DNA of 64,000 nucleotides from Lysobacteraceae bacterium NML93-0399 (GTDB lineage: Bacteria > Pseudomonadota > Gammaproteobacteria > Xanthomonadales > Xanthomonadaceae). The notes under the pieces are model-generated. The model was not told where the DNA came from. It did no database searches and worked only from the letters and a program-made list of their open reading frames with translations. Below, piece by piece: positions 29,592 to 42,597 of this stretch (positions are counted from its first letter, which is position 1; every line of letters starts with the position of its first letter). Position numbers and translations under genes: made by a program. The stretch covers positions 186,001-250,000 of the forward strand of contig NTJI01000004.1 of assembly GCA_002307375.1 (NCBI GenBank), read 5' to 3'.

Positions 29592-30449
29592 ATGACGATA
29601 TTGCGACGCATCGACGTGATCACAACCGCAAAGCGGCAGCTGGCGCAACTGGCCGGTGGTCTGCTGGTCTTGGCCCTGTCGACATCGGCAGCCGTGGAGT
29701 GGCGCCGTGATGCGACCGAGACGCTGATCCAGGTGAGCGGCGATCATCGGCTTGTCGTCCTGGGCGAAATGCATGGCACGCGGGAGATTCCCCTGCTGGC
29801 AGGCGATCTGGTCGAACACTGGAGCAAGGCCGGTCCGGTGCTGCTTGCGCTGGAAATCCCCGTCGGCGAACACACGGCGCTGCGCGAGGCGGTGACCGGT
29901 GGAGGCAGGGATGCGCTGATCGATCGACTGCGGCAGCGCCCCTGGTGGGCAATGCTGCCGGCTCAGAGCGATGGTCGGCGCAGCGAGGATGTCCTGTCGC
30001 TGGTGCAGCGGGTCGGCGCGTTGCGCAGATCTGGGCACGATGTCGCGATCCTGCCGTTCGATCCCCGCAGCCAGCGGTGCTACGCGCAGGAAAGTTGCGA
30101 GGCGGCGATGGCGAACGTACTGCGGCGGGCGCATGACGCATTGCCAGCCGGCCGCCTCGTCATCGTGACCGGCAACCTGCACGCAATGCGCCAGCGTCCC
30201 GTCGACCCGGCCAGTCCGTTCGCCGACCAGACACCGATGACGGCGTATCTGCGTGACCTGTCACCGGTGTCGATCGACATCACCGCCAGCAGCGGGGCGT
30301 TCTGGGCCTGTCAGGACATCGATGCCTGTGGTCTGGTGACCGTCGGCGGTTCACGTCCCGGCGGACGACAACCGGACGATGCGCCGTTCGACTATCGGCT
30401 GGTGCTGCCGCAGTTCACGCCGATCCGGCAGGTCGGCGAGCGCGAGTAA
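29592..30449 (+). CDS. EreA/ChaN/TIKI-like secreted protein
   Basis: A 285-aa protein with an N-terminal hydrophobic signal (LAGGLLVLALSTSAAVEW). The motifs VVLGEMHGTREIP, LLALEIP and VTGNLHAMRQ are the conserved Glu/His positions of the EreA-ChaN-TIKI superfamily, whose members include esterase-like, haem-binding and protease enzymes. A Cys pair near the end (ACQDIDAC) suggests periplasmic location. The substrate is unknown. It is inserted between rarA and lolA on the opposite strand and is not part of the usual neighbourhood. Confidence 0.65.
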   Translation: MTILRRIDVITTAKRQLAQLAGGLLVLALSTSAAVEWRRDATETLIQVSGDHRLVVLGEMHGTREIPLLAGDLVEHWSKAGPVLLALEIPVGEHTALREAVTGGGRDALIDRLRQRPWWAMLPAQSDGRRSEDVLSLVQRVGALRRSGHDVAILPFDPRSQRCYAQESCEAAMANVLRRAHDALPAGRLVIVTGNLHAMRQRPVDPASPFADQTPMTAYLRDLSPVSIDITASSGAFWACQDIDACGLVTVGGSRPGGRQPDDAPFDYRLVLPQFTPIRQVGERE

Positions 30450-30476
30450 CCGACCACGATGCTGCCCGATACACAA

Positions 30477-30496
30477 CGGCCGCCCGAAGGCGGCCG
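30477..30496. terminator. Bidirectional hairpin between convergent genes
   Basis: CGGCCGCC and GGCGGCCG pair perfectly around a CGAA loop. It sits between the converging EreA/ChaN-like gene and lolA. Only short A/T runs flank it, so termination efficiency is uncertain. Confidence 0.6.
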
Positions 30497-30534
30497 CGAA
30501 AGGTCCAGGCTGAAAGTTCGGAGCGCGATCCTGC

Positions 30535-31176
30535 TTACTCCTCGCCCACCACATCCACGCCCGCCGGCGGCGTGTAGCGGAACGTGTCGCGGGCAAAGGT
30601 CGGGTTGCGCTTCCAGCCGCTGAAGCCGATCGTCGTGCGCTGGCCCAGGGAGTCCTGGATTTCCATGCGCGTCGGTGTGCCGTCGCTGCCGAACCCCAGA
30701 CGGGCCTGCTCGAAGGCGGCGTTGTCGGTGGCCTTGGGGCGCAGCTCCAGCCAGTTCAGGCCACCGGACGTGCCGGCTTCGGTGACGGTGAAGTCACGGT
30801 CGAGCTTGGACGGGTCGATCAGCGCGGCCAGCGGGCTGTCCTGCTCCTGCGGGCCTTGCGAGCGGCGCGTGACCTGCTGCAGATCGGGGTCGTACACCCA
30901 CACCGTGCGGCCATCGGCGACGATCAGCTGCGGGTACGGTTTGACGTATTCCCAGCGGAACAGGCGCGGCGTGGACAGCGCCAGCGTGCCGCTCGAACTC
31001 TCGCGCACCCGGCCGTTGTCGTCGGCGACCTGCTGGGTGAACTGCCCCTCCAGGCCTGTCAGGCCGCGAGTGAAGGCATCGAGCTGGGCACGTGCATCGG
31101 AGGCCTGGGCGATGCCGGCGACCAGCAGCACGGCGGTCGCGGCGAACCAGCGGGAATGGCGGAGCATCGTGCGCAT
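30535..31176 (-). CDS. lolA: Outer-membrane lipoprotein carrier LolA
   Basis: A 213-aa periplasmic chaperone that receives lipoproteins from LolCDE and hands them to LolB. It has a signal peptide (MRTMLRHSRWFAATAVLLVAGIAQASDA) and the conserved stretches LEGQFTQ, SSGTLALSTPRLFRWEY and YPQLIVADGRTVWVYDPDLQQVT. The start at 31176 is chosen because it gives a normal signal peptide. It follows ftsK by 132 bases, as in many gammaproteobacteria. Confidence 0.94.
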   Translation of the reverse strand: MRTMLRHSRWFAATAVLLVAGIAQASDARAQLDAFTRGLTGLEGQFTQQVADDNGRVRESSSGTLALSTPRLFRWEYVKPYPQLIVADGRTVWVYDPDLQQVTRRSQGPQEQDSPLAALIDPSKLDRDFTVTEAGTSGGLNWLELRPKATDNAAFEQARLGFGSDGTPTRMEIQDSLGQRTTIGFSGWKRNPTFARDTFRYTPPAGVDVVGEE

Positions 31177-31308
31177 GCGAAGTGCCTCGGTACGGATGGA
31201 TCGTGGAAGCGGAGTGTGCGAATCGCTGGCTGAATGCGTCGACGACAACGCGTGCCGGCTTCGAAGCCATGCAAGCGCGATTCAGCGCACGCCGGCGGCA
31301 ACCGGCCG

Positions 31309-33693
31309 TCAGCGCGCCGGCGGTGGTGGCGCCAGCACGCTGCGGTCGCCGTTGTGCTCGGGCGGGCTGACGACCCCGGCCGCTTCCATCGCCTCGACCA
31401 GACGCGCGGCGCGGTTGTAGCCGATCTTCAGCCGCCGCTGCACGCCCGAGATCGAGGCACGCCGCGTCTCGGTGACAATCTTGACCGCCTCGTCGTACAG
31501 CGGATCGCTCTCGTCGCCGCCACCGCCGCCGCTTTCCGGCAGGCCGGTCGCGCCGACCACGGTGCCGTCGCCCATCGTCTGCACCTCGTCGAGCACGCCT
31601 TCGATGTACTCGGCCTTGCCGCTCTGCTTGAGGTGCTCGACGACACGGTGCACTTCCTCGTCGGACACGAAGGCGCCGTGCACACGCTCGGGCATCGCCG
31701 TGCCCGGCGGCAAGTACAACATGTCGCCGTGGCCCAGCAGTGTCTCGGCGCCGGACTGGTCGAGGATGGTGCGCGAGTCGATCTTGGAACTGACCTGGAA
31801 TGCGATGCGGGTCGGGATGTTGGCCTTGATCAGGCCGGTGATGACGTCGACCGACGGCCGCTGCGTCGCCAGGATCAGGTGGATGCCGGCCGCACGCGCC
31901 TTCTGCGCGAGACGCGCGATCAACTCTTCGACCTTCTTGCCGACGATCATCATCATGTCGGCGAATTCGTCGATGAAGATGACGATGTAGGGCAGCGGCT
32001 CGAGCAGTTCGGCGACGTCGCTCGATTCGGGATTCGGACGGAACAGCGGGTCGGACATCGGCTGTCCGGCGTCCTGCGCGTCCTTGACCTTCTTGTTGAA
32101 GCCGGCGAGGTTACGCACGCCGACCGCGCTCATCAGCTTGTAGCGGCGCTCCATCTCGGCCACGCACCAGCGCAGACCGTTGGCGGCCTCCTTCATGTCG
32201 GTGACCACCGGCGCCAGCAGGTGCGGGATGCCCTCGTAGACGCTGAGTTCCAGCATCTTCGGGTCGATCATCAGCATGCGCAGGTCTTTCGGGCTGGCCT
32301 TGAACAGCAGGCTCAGCACCATCGCATTGACGGCCACCGACTTGCCCGAACCGGTGGTACCGGCCACCAGCAGATGCGGCATGCGCGCCAGGTCCGCCAC
32401 CACCGACTGCCCGCTGATGCCCTTGCCCAGAGCAAGCGTCAGCGGGCTGGCCGACTTGTCGTACTCCTTGGAGCGCAGCAGTTCGGAGAGATAGATCATC
32501 TCCCGGCGCACGTTCGGAATCTCCAGGCCGATCACCGACTTGCCCGGAATCACGTCGACCACGCGCACCGCCTTGACCGACAGGCCGCGGGCGATGTCCT
32601 TGTCGAGCGAGCTGATCTGGCTGACCTTGACGCCCGGCGCGGGCTCCATTTCGAAGCGTGTGATCACCGGGCCCGGCTGGGCTTCCTTGACCTCGACATC
32701 AATACGGAAATCCTTGAGCTTGAACTCGATCTGCCGCGACAGGGTTTCGAGCGTGTCTTCGTCGTAGCCCTTGGGCTGCGGCTTGGGATCATCGAGCAGG
32801 GAGAGCGGCGGCAGGTCCGAACCGTTGGCGTTGACGCCATGGAACATCGGAATCTGCTGTTCGCGCTTGGCGCGTTCGCTCTTCTCGACCACCGGCGGGG
32901 TCGCCGGCGCTTCGATCTTCACCGGCGCGCGCTTGGCCCGCAGTTCGGTTTCGACCTTGCGTGCCTCGGTCCGCTCCTCGCGGTGCACGCGCGCTTCCTT
33001 CCATTCGGTCGCCTGCTTGCTGCTGCGACGGAACAGGTCGGGCAGCCGCATCACCCAGCCACCGATGCGGTCCATGACCGCGAACCACGACAGGCCCGTA
33101 GCCAGCGTCACCGACACCAGGAACAGCGCCAGCAGCAGCAGGTTACCGCCGAACGCGCCGAACGCAGCTTTAAGCGTATTGCCGACCAGGCGGCCGAGAA
33201 TGCCGCCGCCGCCGGCGGGATAGTTCAGTAGGTTCTCGAACCGCAAGGCCAGAAGACCGGCCCCGGTGATCAGAAAACCGACGATGCCGGCCAGCCGCAA
33301 CGCAGGACCGAAGTCCGCACGCCCATCGCCGTCGCGGTCCATGCCGAACAGCGCGATCCACGCGATCGCGCCGAGGATCAGCGGCAGCGGATAGGCCATG
33401 AAGCCGAACAGCTGCAGCAGCACGTCGGCGATCCATGCGCCGACCGGGCCGCCGACGTTGTGGATTTCGCTCGGCAGCACGCCGGTCTGCGAGGACCAGC
33501 TGGGATCGGTGTGCGAATGCGTGACCAGACACGCCAGCAGGTACAGCAACAGCGGCGCGATCAGGATCAGCGCGATGTCGCGCACCAGACGCTGGCGACG
33601 CGGATTGGGCGCCGCCTTGGCGGATGCCGCCGGGGCGGCATCCTTCGCGCCGGCACGCGAACGCTTGGGACGATCTGAGAGCGGGCGTGCCAC
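31309..33693 (-). CDS. ftsK: DNA translocase FtsK
   Basis: A 794-aa divisome protein that pumps DNA across the closing septum and activates XerCD. Four N-terminal transmembrane helices (for example [22 protein letters not shown]) are followed by a rather short linker. The RecA-like motor has Walker [18 protein letters not shown] and Walker [14 protein letters not shown]. The C-terminal gamma domain that reads KOPS sites ends [22 protein letters not shown]. It lacks the very long Pro/Gln linker of E. coli FtsK (1329 aa). Confidence 0.95.
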   Translation of the reverse strand: MARPLSDRPKRSRAGAKDAAPAASAKAAPNPRRQRLVRDIALILIAPLLLYLLACLVTHSHTDPSWSSQTGVLPSEIHNVGGPVGAWIADVLLQLFGFMAYPLPLILGAIAWIALFGMDRDGDGRADFGPALRLAGIVGFLITGAGLLALRFENLLNYPAGGGGILGRLVGNTLKAAFGAFGGNLLLLALFLVSVTLATGLSWFAVMDRIGGWVMRLPDLFRRSSKQATEWKEARVHREERTEARKVETELRAKRAPVKIEAPATPPVVEKSERAKREQQIPMFHGVNANGSDLPPLSLLDDPKPQPKGYDEDTLETLSRQIEFKLKDFRIDVEVKEAQPGPVITRFEMEPAPGVKVSQISSLDKDIARGLSVKAVRVVDVIPGKSVIGLEIPNVRREMIYLSELLRSKEYDKSASPLTLALGKGISGQSVVADLARMPHLLVAGTTGSGKSVAVNAMVLSLLFKASPKDLRMLMIDPKMLELSVYEGIPHLLAPVVTDMKEAANGLRWCVAEMERRYKLMSAVGVRNLAGFNKKVKDAQDAGQPMSDPLFRPNPESSDVAELLEPLPYIVIFIDEFADMMMIVGKKVEELIARLAQKARAAGIHLILATQRPSVDVITGLIKANIPTRIAFQVSSKIDSRTILDQSGAETLLGHGDMLYLPPGTAMPERVHGAFVSDEEVHRVVEHLKQSGKAEYIEGVLDEVQTMGDGTVVGATGLPESGGGGGDESDPLYDEAVKIVTETRRASISGVQRRLKIGYNRAARLVEAMEAAGVVSPPEHNGDRSVLAPPPPAR

Positions 33694-33739
33694 CGTGCGT
33701 ATTTACCTGAGAAAGTCGATACAGGCCTTTGATCTTACG

Positions 33740-35924
<2,185 letters not shown>

Positions 35925-36248
35925 TCGCGCGGATGTGGCGGTGGTCGGACGCGCGCGTCGTGGCCGGCCTCCGGCCATGACGATCGAGCCACCGCGTCTG
36001 CTCGCGCGCCGGCACGGCCGACCGCCGATGCGGGGTCTTCGCGACACGTTCCATTCCGCGCTCGCGGTCGCCGCCGCGCCGACGGCCCGGCTGCGCGCCG
36101 AAGCCGGCAGGCTTGAGAGCGACGTCATCGCCGCCCTCACGTCATCGATGTGCGCATGGGCAGCGGCTGCTCGCGCACCATGTGCACCGCACCTGGCACG
36201 CACCTTCGCGCCTGCGCCCGCGGTAGTGGCAGATCCTGCCTGTCGAGC
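35925..36248. other. Intergenic stretch between trxB and the FemAB-like gene
   Basis: It holds a GGCCGG/CCGGCC hairpin near 35970 that may end trxB transcripts, though no T-tract follows. An open frame crosses the rest, but its Ala/Arg-rich translation matches nothing and looks like high-GC noise. No promoter could be read with confidence. Confidence 0.5.
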
Positions 36249-37379
36249 ATGAACGAACTGCGCATCCTCTCCGGACTCGACACCGTCTCCCCGACCGAAT
36301 GGGACGCGCTGCGCGGCGACGCCAATCCCTTCGTTTCGTACGCGTTCCTGTCCGGCCTGGAGCAACACGGCTGCCTGCGCGAGGACTGGGGCTGGACGCC
36401 GCAGCACCTGACGCTGTGGCGCGACGACGCACTGGTGGCCGCGGCGCCGGCATATCTGAAGACCAATTCGCACGGCGAATTCGTGTTCGACCATGCCTGG
36501 GCGAATGCCTACGCCCGCCACGGCCACGATTACTTTCCAAAGTGGCTGTGCGCGGTGCCCTACTCGCCGGTCACCGGGCCGCGACTGCTGGCGCGCGACG
36601 CGGCGGATCGACACGCGTTGCTGCGGCACATGCAGGCCATCACGGATGCCAATGGCCTGTCCTCGGCCCACGTGAACTTCCACACCGCAGCCGAGGCCAC
36701 GGACTTCGACGCCGATTGGCTGCCGCGTCTCGACGTGCAGTACCACTGGCGCAATCCCGGCGACTGGTCGACGTTCGACGACTACCTCGGCGCGATGGAC
36801 CACAAGCACCGCAAGAACATCCGCCAGGAACGCGCCAAGGTCGCGCGCGCCGGCGTGACGTTCCGCGTGCTGCATGGCGACGAAGCGAGCGACGACGATC
36901 TCGTCACCATGTACCGCTTCTACCTGCAGACCTTCGCCGAATACGGCAACTCGCCGGCGCTGACGCTGGAGTTCCTGCGGCATCTCGCCGCAACGATGCC
37001 GCGCCAACTTGTGCTGGTGTTCGCCGACCTCGGCGGGACGCCGGTGGCCGGTGCGCTGTGCCTGCGCGGCGGCGACACGCTGTACGGGCGCTACTGGGGC
37101 GCGATCGCCACCCTGCCCGGTCTGCATTTCGAGACCTGCTACTACCAGGGCATCGACTACTGCCTGCGCGAAGGCCTGCAGCACTTCGAGCCCGGCGCAC
37201 AGGGCGAGCACAAACTCGCGCGGGGTTTCCTGCCCAGCTTCGTGCACAGCCGTCACTGGATCGCCGACCCGGAATTCCGGGCGGCCTTGCGCGACTGGTG
37301 CGCGCAGGAAGCCCAGTCGATCCGCGACTACGCGGCGACGCTCGCGGCCAGCAGCCCGTTCAAGCCCGGCGCGCCGTGA
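36249..37379 (+). CDS. FemAB-like GNAT acyltransferase (COG3146 type)
   Basis: A 376-aa protein of the FemAB-like/DUF482 family, related to peptidoglycan-bridge aminoacyltransferases but of unproven substrate. Family features include [19 protein letters not shown] near the start, [15 protein letters not shown] in the middle and [30 protein letters not shown], followed by HSRHWI, near the end. The length is typical. Its stop overlaps the GTG start of aat, so the two are co-translated. This pairing with an aminoacyl-tRNA-using enzyme is consistent with a transferase role. Confidence 0.85.
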   Translation: MNELRILSGLDTVSPTEWDALRGDANPFVSYAFLSGLEQHGCLREDWGWTPQHLTLWRDDALVAAAPAYLKTNSHGEFVFDHAWANAYARHGHDYFPKWLCAVPYSPVTGPRLLARDAADRHALLRHMQAITDANGLSSAHVNFHTAAEATDFDADWLPRLDVQYHWRNPGDWSTFDDYLGAMDHKHRKNIRQERAKVARAGVTFRVLHGDEASDDDLVTMYRFYLQTFAEYGNSPALTLEFLRHLAATMPRQLVLVFADLGGTPVAGALCLRGGDTLYGRYWGAIATLPGLHFETCYYQGIDYCLREGLQHFEPGAQGEHKLARGFLPSFVHSRHWIADPEFRAALRDWCAQEAQSIRDYAATLAASSPFKPGAP

Positions 37380-38119
37380 GCCTGCATCTGCCGCGCCTGG
37401 GCGAGGATCCGGAGGCGCCATTTCCGCCGGTCGACACCGCACTGCGTCGCCCCGACGGCCTGCTCGCCTTTGGCGGGGACCTGAGCGTCACTCGCCTGCG
37501 TCGCGCCTACGCACAGGGGATCTTTCCGTGGTTTTCCGACGGACAACCGATCCTGTGGTGGTCGCCCGATCCGCGTACCGTGTTCGACACCGCCGCATTG
37601 CGCCCCAACCGCCGACTCGCACGCACATTGCGGTCCAGCCGGTGGACACTGCGCGCCGACACGGCGTTCGCCGACGTCGTCGCCGCCTGCGCCCAGGTGC
37701 CGCGCGCCGGGCAGGACGGCACCTGGATCACCCGGGACATGCAGACGGCCTACGGCGCGCTGCACGCCGCGGGCCAGGCGCACAGCGTCGAAGTGTTCGA
37801 GGGTGCACGCCTCGTCGGCGGCATCTACGGCGTGGCGATCGGTGCGATGTTCTTCGGCGAGAGCATGTTCAGCCTCCAATCCGGGGCGTCCAAGGCCGCC
37901 CTGTTCGGCCTCGCCCGGCAGATGCGCGCATGGCACATGCCGCTGATCGATGCGCAGATCGGCAACCCGCACCTGGCGATGCTCGGCGCGGCCAGCTGGC
38001 CCCGCGCACGGTTCATGGATGCCATCGCGCCGCTCGTGGCGCGACCACCCGCTGTGGCCGGCACGTGGACTGCGGCCTTCGGCGAGCAGCCCGTGGCGGC
38101 ACTGGGCAACGCCCGCTGA
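37376..38119 (+). CDS. aat: Leucyl/phenylalanyl-tRNA-protein transferase
   Basis: A 247-aa enzyme that adds Leu or Phe to N-terminal Lys/Arg, creating N-degrons for ClpS-ClpAP, both encoded just downstream on the other strand. It has the family motifs [51 protein letters not shown] and [18 protein letters not shown]. The GTG start overlaps the preceding stop (GTGA) and gives the normal N-terminus. Confidence 0.95.
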   Translation: MSLHLPRLGEDPEAPFPPVDTALRRPDGLLAFGGDLSVTRLRRAYAQGIFPWFSDGQPILWWSPDPRTVFDTAALRPNRRLARTLRSSRWTLRADTAFADVVAACAQVPRAGQDGTWITRDMQTAYGALHAAGQAHSVEVFEGARLVGGIYGVAIGAMFFGESMFSLQSGASKAALFGLARQMRAWHMPLIDAQIGNPHLAMLGAASWPRARFMDAIAPLVARPPAVAGTWTAAFGEQPVAALGNAR

Positions 38120-38244
38120 CGCATGCGAGGAGCGGTTTTGCATCACCCGCGGCCGCGTGCGACAATACCCCGCTTTGCTGGCGCGCAGCTTCAATCAGAA
38201 GCCGTCCGCGCGCCGCATCCCTCAACAACGGATATTCCAGACGA

Positions 38245-38463
38245 ATGGCGAAAGATGACGTCATCGAGTTCGAAGGCGCGGTCTCCGAGACCCTCCCGAA
38301 CACCATGTTCCGGGTGAAGCTCGAGAACGGCCACGAAATCATTGCGCACATCTCGGGCCGCATGCGGAAGAACTACATCCGCATCCTGACCGGCGACCGG
38401 GTCAAGGTCGAGATGACGCCCTACGATCTCACCAAGGGCCGCATCACCTACCGCATGAAGTAA
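38245..38463 (+). CDS. infA: Translation initiation factor IF-1
   Basis: A 72-aa OB-fold protein that binds the ribosomal A site during initiation. The sequence is essentially canonical ([20 protein letters not shown], ending [12 protein letters not shown]). It is followed by a strong terminator. Its position next to aat and clpA is conserved from E. coli. Confidence 0.98.
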   Translation: MAKDDVIEFEGAVSETLPNTMFRVKLENGHEIIAHISGRMRKNYIRILTGDRVKVEMTPYDLTKGRITYRMK

Positions 38464-38490
38464 TCGCGACGCTGTAGCGCGCGTCACTGG

Positions 38491-38514
38491 AAGGCAGCCT
38501 CGGCTGCCTTCTTG
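38491..38514 (+). terminator. infA terminator
   Basis: AAGGCAGC pairs perfectly with GCTGCCTT around a CTCG loop, followed by CTT. It lies 28 bases after the infA stop. Confidence 0.8.
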
Positions 38515-38744
38515 CGTTGTGCACCCCGGTGCCTGTCTGCACGCATTTCGATCACGGTCCAGCGTCGCCAGCGTGGCGTCGGTGCGGTGTTGTCCGCCGC
38601 GATGCGCTGGATGGATGTTGCTTCCAGGCCGGCGAGCAGCAGCGCTGCCCGCACCCCGCTTTTCGCGCCTCCGCCATGGCGGGCTGCGGCGTCACGCAAG
38701 TAGCAGGACGCCCTGTCCGAGTCCTGCTTCCGCGCTCATGAAAG
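38515..38744. other. Intergenic stretch between infA and clpA
   Basis: No gene is supported. In E. coli a serine tRNA gene stands here, but no cloverleaf or TTCGANTC arm could be found. A 7-bp inverted repeat GCAGGAC/GTCCTGC at about 38704-38728 is the only feature besides the flanking terminators. Confidence 0.5.
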
Positions 38745-38745
38745 A

Positions 38746-38766
38746 GGCGCCCGAAGGCGCCTTTTG
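38746..38766. terminator. Bidirectional terminator after clpA
   Basis: GGCGCC/GGCGCC around CGAA, with TTTT on the plus side and a TCTTTC tail on the minus side. It can end clpA transcripts and any read-through from infA. Confidence 0.7.
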
Positions 38767-38786
38767 CCATTTGCTCCTATGGAGAG

Positions 38787-41072
38787 TCACTCCACCGTCG
38801 CGGTCAGCAACCGCTCCGGCTCGGCCCAGGTCTCGACCGTCAGCTCGCCGTCCTGGACATCGATGGTCACGCGACCGCCGTTGGCCAGCTTGCCGAACAG
38901 CAGCTCGTCGGCGAGGCGGCGCTTGACCTTGTCCTGGATGACCCGCGCCATCGGACGGGCGCCCATCTGCGGATCGAAGCCGTGCTGGGCCAGCCAGTCG
39001 CGCGCGGCCGGGGTTGCCGACAGCGACACGTTCTTGTCATGCAGCAGCGACTCGAGCTCGATCATGAACTTGTCGACCACGCGCAGGATGTGCTCGAAGC
39101 CCAGCGACTGGAACTGCACCACCGCGTCAAGACGGTTGCGGAATTCCGGCGTGAAGCTCTTGCGGATCACCTCCATCGCATCGGTGCTGTGGTCCTGCTT
39201 GGTGAAGCCGATCGAACGACGCGAGGCCTGGGTGGCACCGGCGTTCGTCGTCATTACCAGGATCACGTTGCGGAAGTTCGCCTCGCGGCCATTGGTGTCG
39301 GTCAGCACGCCGCGGTCCATGACCTGCAGCAGGATGTTGAAGATGTCCGGATGCGCCTTCTCCACCTCGTCGAGCAGCAGCACGCAGTGCGGCGTCTTGA
39401 CGATCTTCTCGGTCAGCAGACCGCCCTGGTCGAAGCCCACATAGCCCGGAGGCGCACCGATCAGGCGGCTCACCGAATGCGATTCCATGTACTCGGACAT
39501 GTCGAAGCGCACCAGCTCGATGCCCAGCTGCAGCGCCAGCTGGCGCGTCACCTCGGTCTTGCCGACGCCGGTGGGGCCGGCAAAGAGGAAATTGCCGATC
39601 GGCTTGTCGGGATTGGCCAGACCCGAACGCGCGAGCTTGATCGCCGAGGTCAGCATCTCGATCGCCGGATCCTGACCGAAGATCACCATTTTCAGATTGC
39701 GCTCGAGATGCTCGAGCACATCCTTGTCGGTCGCGCTGACCTGCTTGGCCGGAATGCGCGCCATCTTGGCGACGATGGTTTCCACCTCTTCCACGTCGAT
39801 CAGCGCCTTGCGCACGCCCTCGGGTAGCAGGCGTTGACGCGCGCCGGCCTCGTCGATGACGTCGATGGCCTTGTCGGGCAGCAGACGGTCGGCGATGTGC
39901 TTGACCGACAGATCGACCGCGGCCTGCAGCGCGTCGTCGGCGTAGGTCACCTCGTGATGCGCCTCGTACTTGGGCTTGAGCCCCTGCAGGATCTGGTAGG
40001 CCTCGCTGACGGTCGGCTCGACGATGTCGATCTTCTGGAAGCGCCGCGCAAGCGCGCGGTCCTTCTCGAAGATGCCGCGGTATTCCTGGAACGTGGTCGA
40101 ACCGATGCAGCGCAGGTCGCCCGAAGCGAGCGCCGGCTTGATCAGGTTGGACGCGTCCATCGTGCCGCCCGACGCCGAGCCGGCGCCGATGATGGTGTGG
40201 ATCTCGTCGATGAACAGGATCGCGCCCGGGTGCTTCTTGATCGCGGTCAGCACGGCCTTGAGGCGCTTCTCGAAATCGCCGCGGTATTTGGTGCCGGCCA
40301 CCAGCGCACCGAGGTCGAGCGAATAGATCGTCGCATCGCGCAGCACGTCCGGCACTTCGCCGTCGACGATGCGCTTGGCCAGGCCCTCGGCGATCGCGGT
40401 CTTGCCCACGCCGGCCTCACCGACGTAGAGCGGGTTGTTCTTGCGGCGACGGCAGAGCACCTGGATGGTGCGCTCGACTTCGTCGGCGCGACCGACCAGC
40501 GGGTCGATGCGACCTTCTTCGGCTGCGGCATTGAGGTCGCTGGCGAACTCCGCCAGCGCATCGCCCTTGCCCTCTCCCTCCGCACCTTCGCCGCGCCCCT
40601 GGGCCGCGTCTTCCGGCGCGCCGTCGGGCTCTTCGCCGCCGGTCTTGGCGATGCCGTGCGACAGGTAATTGACGACATCCAGCCGGGTCACGTCCTGCTG
40701 GTTGAGGTAGTAGACCGCGTGCGAGTCCTTTTCGCCGAAGATCGCGACCAGCACGTTGGCGCCGGTCACTTCCTTCTTGCCCGACGACTGCACGTGGTAC
40801 ACCGCGCGCTGCAGCACACGCTGGAAGCCGAGCGTGGGCTGGGTATCGCGGGTGTCGTCCTCGCCCAGCTTGGTGACCGAGGTGAGGATGGCCTGTTCGA
40901 GATCGCCACGCAGGCGATCGAAATCCGCGCCGGTGGCCTTGAGCACGGCCTCGGCGGACGGGTTTTCGAGCAGGGCCAGGAGCAGATGTTCGACCGTCAT
41001 GTACTCGTCGCGGGCCTCGCGGGCGCGCTTGTAGCACTGGCCGATGGTGAACTCGAGATCTTTACTGAACAT
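38787..41072 (-). CDS. clpA: ClpA, ATPase subunit of the ClpAP protease
   Basis: A 761-aa Hsp100 unfoldase. The N-domain (MFSKDLEFTIGQCYKRAREA) binds ClpS. D1 Walker A is GEAGVGKTAIAEG. D2 Walker A is FAGPTGVGKTEVTRQLA with Walker B VLLLDEVEKAHPD. The IGL-type loop that docks ClpP is seen as RRSIGFTKQD. The length is normal. The gene follows clpS by 78 bases, as in most proteobacteria. Confidence 0.97.
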   Translation of the reverse strand: MFSKDLEFTIGQCYKRAREARDEYMTVEHLLLALLENPSAEAVLKATGADFDRLRGDLEQAILTSVTKLGEDDTRDTQPTLGFQRVLQRAVYHVQSSGKKEVTGANVLVAIFGEKDSHAVYYLNQQDVTRLDVVNYLSHGIAKTGGEEPDGAPEDAAQGRGEGAEGEGKGDALAEFASDLNAAAEEGRIDPLVGRADEVERTIQVLCRRRKNNPLYVGEAGVGKTAIAEGLAKRIVDGEVPDVLRDATIYSLDLGALVAGTKYRGDFEKRLKAVLTAIKKHPGAILFIDEIHTIIGAGSASGGTMDASNLIKPALASGDLRCIGSTTFQEYRGIFEKDRALARRFQKIDIVEPTVSEAYQILQGLKPKYEAHHEVTYADDALQAAVDLSVKHIADRLLPDKAIDVIDEAGARQRLLPEGVRKALIDVEEVETIVAKMARIPAKQVSATDKDVLEHLERNLKMVIFGQDPAIEMLTSAIKLARSGLANPDKPIGNFLFAGPTGVGKTEVTRQLALQLGIELVRFDMSEYMESHSVSRLIGAPPGYVGFDQGGLLTEKIVKTPHCVLLLDEVEKAHPDIFNILLQVMDRGVLTDTNGREANFRNVILVMTTNAGATQASRRSIGFTKQDHSTDAMEVIRKSFTPEFRNRLDAVVQFQSLGFEHILRVVDKFMIELESLLHDKNVSLSATPAARDWLAQHGFDPQMGARPMARVIQDKVKRRLADELLFGKLANGGRVTIDVQDGELTVETWAEPERLLTATVE

Positions 41073-41150
41073 GGGGCCGATGCCTCCGGATTCTCTGACA
41101 CCCTAGTTGGGGGCCGATTCCGGCAAACAAACCCTGCCCCGTGCAGCCTA

Positions 41151-41477
41151 TTAGGCCTTTTCCATCGTGCAGAGCAAGGGGTGAAGATTGAGTCGTGCGT
41201 ATTCGTTCACCTGTGCCACTTTCGACTCGGCCACCTCGCGCGTGTAGATGCCGCACACCCCGCGACCGCGGGTATGGACGTGCAGCATCACCTGGGTGGC
41301 GCGCTCGAGATCGAGCGCGAAAAAGCGCACCAGGATCTCCACCACGAAGTCCATCGGCGTGTAGTCGTCGTTGAGCAGCAGCACCGAATACAGCGGTGGC
41401 GGTGCGACCTCGGGCCGCCCGGTGGCTACCGCGGTGCCGTGATCGCGTTCGTGCTCGTGTTCATGCCCTTGGCTCAT
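41151..41477 (-). CDS. clpS: ClpS, N-degron adaptor for ClpAP
   Basis: A 108-aa adaptor. It has a His/Glu-rich flexible start ([15 protein letters not shown]) and the conserved [20 protein letters not shown] pocket residues that hold Leu/Phe/Trp/Tyr N-termini, then [17 protein letters not shown]. It delivers the products of Aat to ClpAP. It is divergent from a YbjN-like gene across 83 bases. Confidence 0.96.
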   Translation of the reverse strand: MSQGHEHEHERDHGTAVATGRPEVAPPPLYSVLLLNDDYTPMDFVVEILVRFFALDLERATQVMLHVHTRGRGVCGIYTREVAESKVAQVNEYARLNLHPLLCTMEKA

Positions 41478-41560
41478 CGCGCAATTATACCGCCGGCCAT
41501 CGGATGGACGCCCCGGGACGCGCTCGTCAGAATGACCGCCACTCCCCGCGCTGCGCTCCG

Positions 41561-42115
41561 ATGCATCTCTCCTTCAGCACCTTCCCTGCCCTGCGCCGGT
41601 CTGCACTGGCGTGCCTGCTGCTCGGTTGCGCCCCGTTCGTGTCGGCGCAGGACGCAAGCGACCACCCGGCGCCGCCTGCCAATGCGCCCGTCGCCATCAC
41701 AGTGGCGGACATTGAAGACTCGATGGCGACCCGGCTCGATGCGCAGGGCGTGCGTTACGAGCGCGACGAGGACGGTGATTTCCGCGTGGTGTTCGCCTGG
41801 CAGCAGGAGCAGCGCAGCCAGATCGCCTTCGTCAGCGGCGCGGCCCATGCGCTCGGCGACGGTGCCGTGCGCGAGGTGTTCTCGCCGGCGGCGCGCGTGC
41901 CCGAGGGCGGCTTCACCGCCGAGCAGGCCGACATGTTGCTGCGCGACAGCCAGCGCAACATCCTCGGCGGCTGGGAAATCGCCGGCGACACGCTGTTCTA
42001 CGTGATCAAGCTGCACGACGATGCGGACGGCGCGCGCTTCGAACAGGCGCTCGAGGTCGCCGCCCAGCTTGCCGACGACATGGAGCTGCAGCTGACCGGC
42101 GAGGACGCGCTCTGA
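41561..42115 (+). CDS. Exported YbjN-like protein
   Basis: A 184-aa protein with a signal peptide ([24 protein letters not shown]; the Cys could form a lipobox, LLGC, though spacing is loose). The rest resembles the YbjN/T3SS-chaperone fold ([21 protein letters not shown], then [15 protein letters not shown]). Family members are poorly understood. Its stop overlaps the ATG of the Nudix gene, so it heads the unit nudJ-like-mnmA-hflD. Confidence 0.6.
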   Translation: MHLSFSTFPALRRSALACLLLGCAPFVSAQDASDHPAPPANAPVAITVADIEDSMATRLDAQGVRYERDEDGDFRVVFAWQQEQRSQIAFVSGAAHALGDGAVREVFSPAARVPEGGFTAEQADMLLRDSQRNILGGWEIAGDTLFYVIKLHDDADGARFEQALEVAAQLADDMELQLTGEDAL

Positions 42116-42597
42116 TGCCGGTGTCGGCCGATCCGAGGTTCTGGCAGCCCGATGTGACGGTGGCGACGGTGGTCATGGACGGTGGTCGCGTGCTATGCAT
42201 CGAGGAGCGTGTCGACGGGCGCCTGGTGATCAATCAGCCGGCCGGACACCTGGAACCGGACGAATCACTGGTCCACGCGGCGGTGCGCGAAACGCTCGAG
42301 GAATCGGGCTGGACGGTCGAACTGACCGGCTTCATCGGCAGCTATCTGTGGAAGGCACCGCCGCGCGCCGGCGAGCCGGACGGGCGCCATTTCCTGCGCT
42401 TCGCCTTCGCCGCGCGCCCGCTGTCGCACAACCCGGCGCGCCAGCTCGACGACGGTATCGAGAAAGCCACCTGGTTCACCCCGGCGCAGCTGCAGGCCGA
42501 AGCGGCGCGTCATCGCAGCCCGCTGGTGTGGCAGGTGGTCTCCGATTGCCTGGCCGGCCAGCGGTTTCCGCTGACGGCCGTGCGGCAGATCGCATGA
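42115..42597 (+). CDS. Nudix hydrolase, NudJ-like
   Basis: A 160-aa pyrophosphohydrolase. A complete Nudix box, [23 protein letters not shown], holds the metal-binding REXXEE core. The context Nudix-mnmA-hflD parallels E. coli nudJ-mnmA-hflD (ymfB-trmU-ycfC), where NudJ acts on HMP-PP and nucleoside diphosphates. The substrate here is inferred from synteny. Confidence 0.9.
   Translation: MPVSADPRFWQPDVTVATVVMDGGRVLCIEERVDGRLVINQPAGHLEPDESLVHAAVRETLEESGWTVELTGFIGSYLWKAPPRAGEPDGRHFLRFAFAARPLSHNPARQLDDGIEKATWFTPAQLQAEAARHRSPLVWQVVSDCLAGQRFPLTAVRQIA

Noticed and set aside
38464..38786. Possible serine tRNA gene, expected from E. coli synteny
   Set aside because: No acceptor stem, T-arm with TTCGANTC or anticodon arm could be found. 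The visible inverted repeats are terminators.
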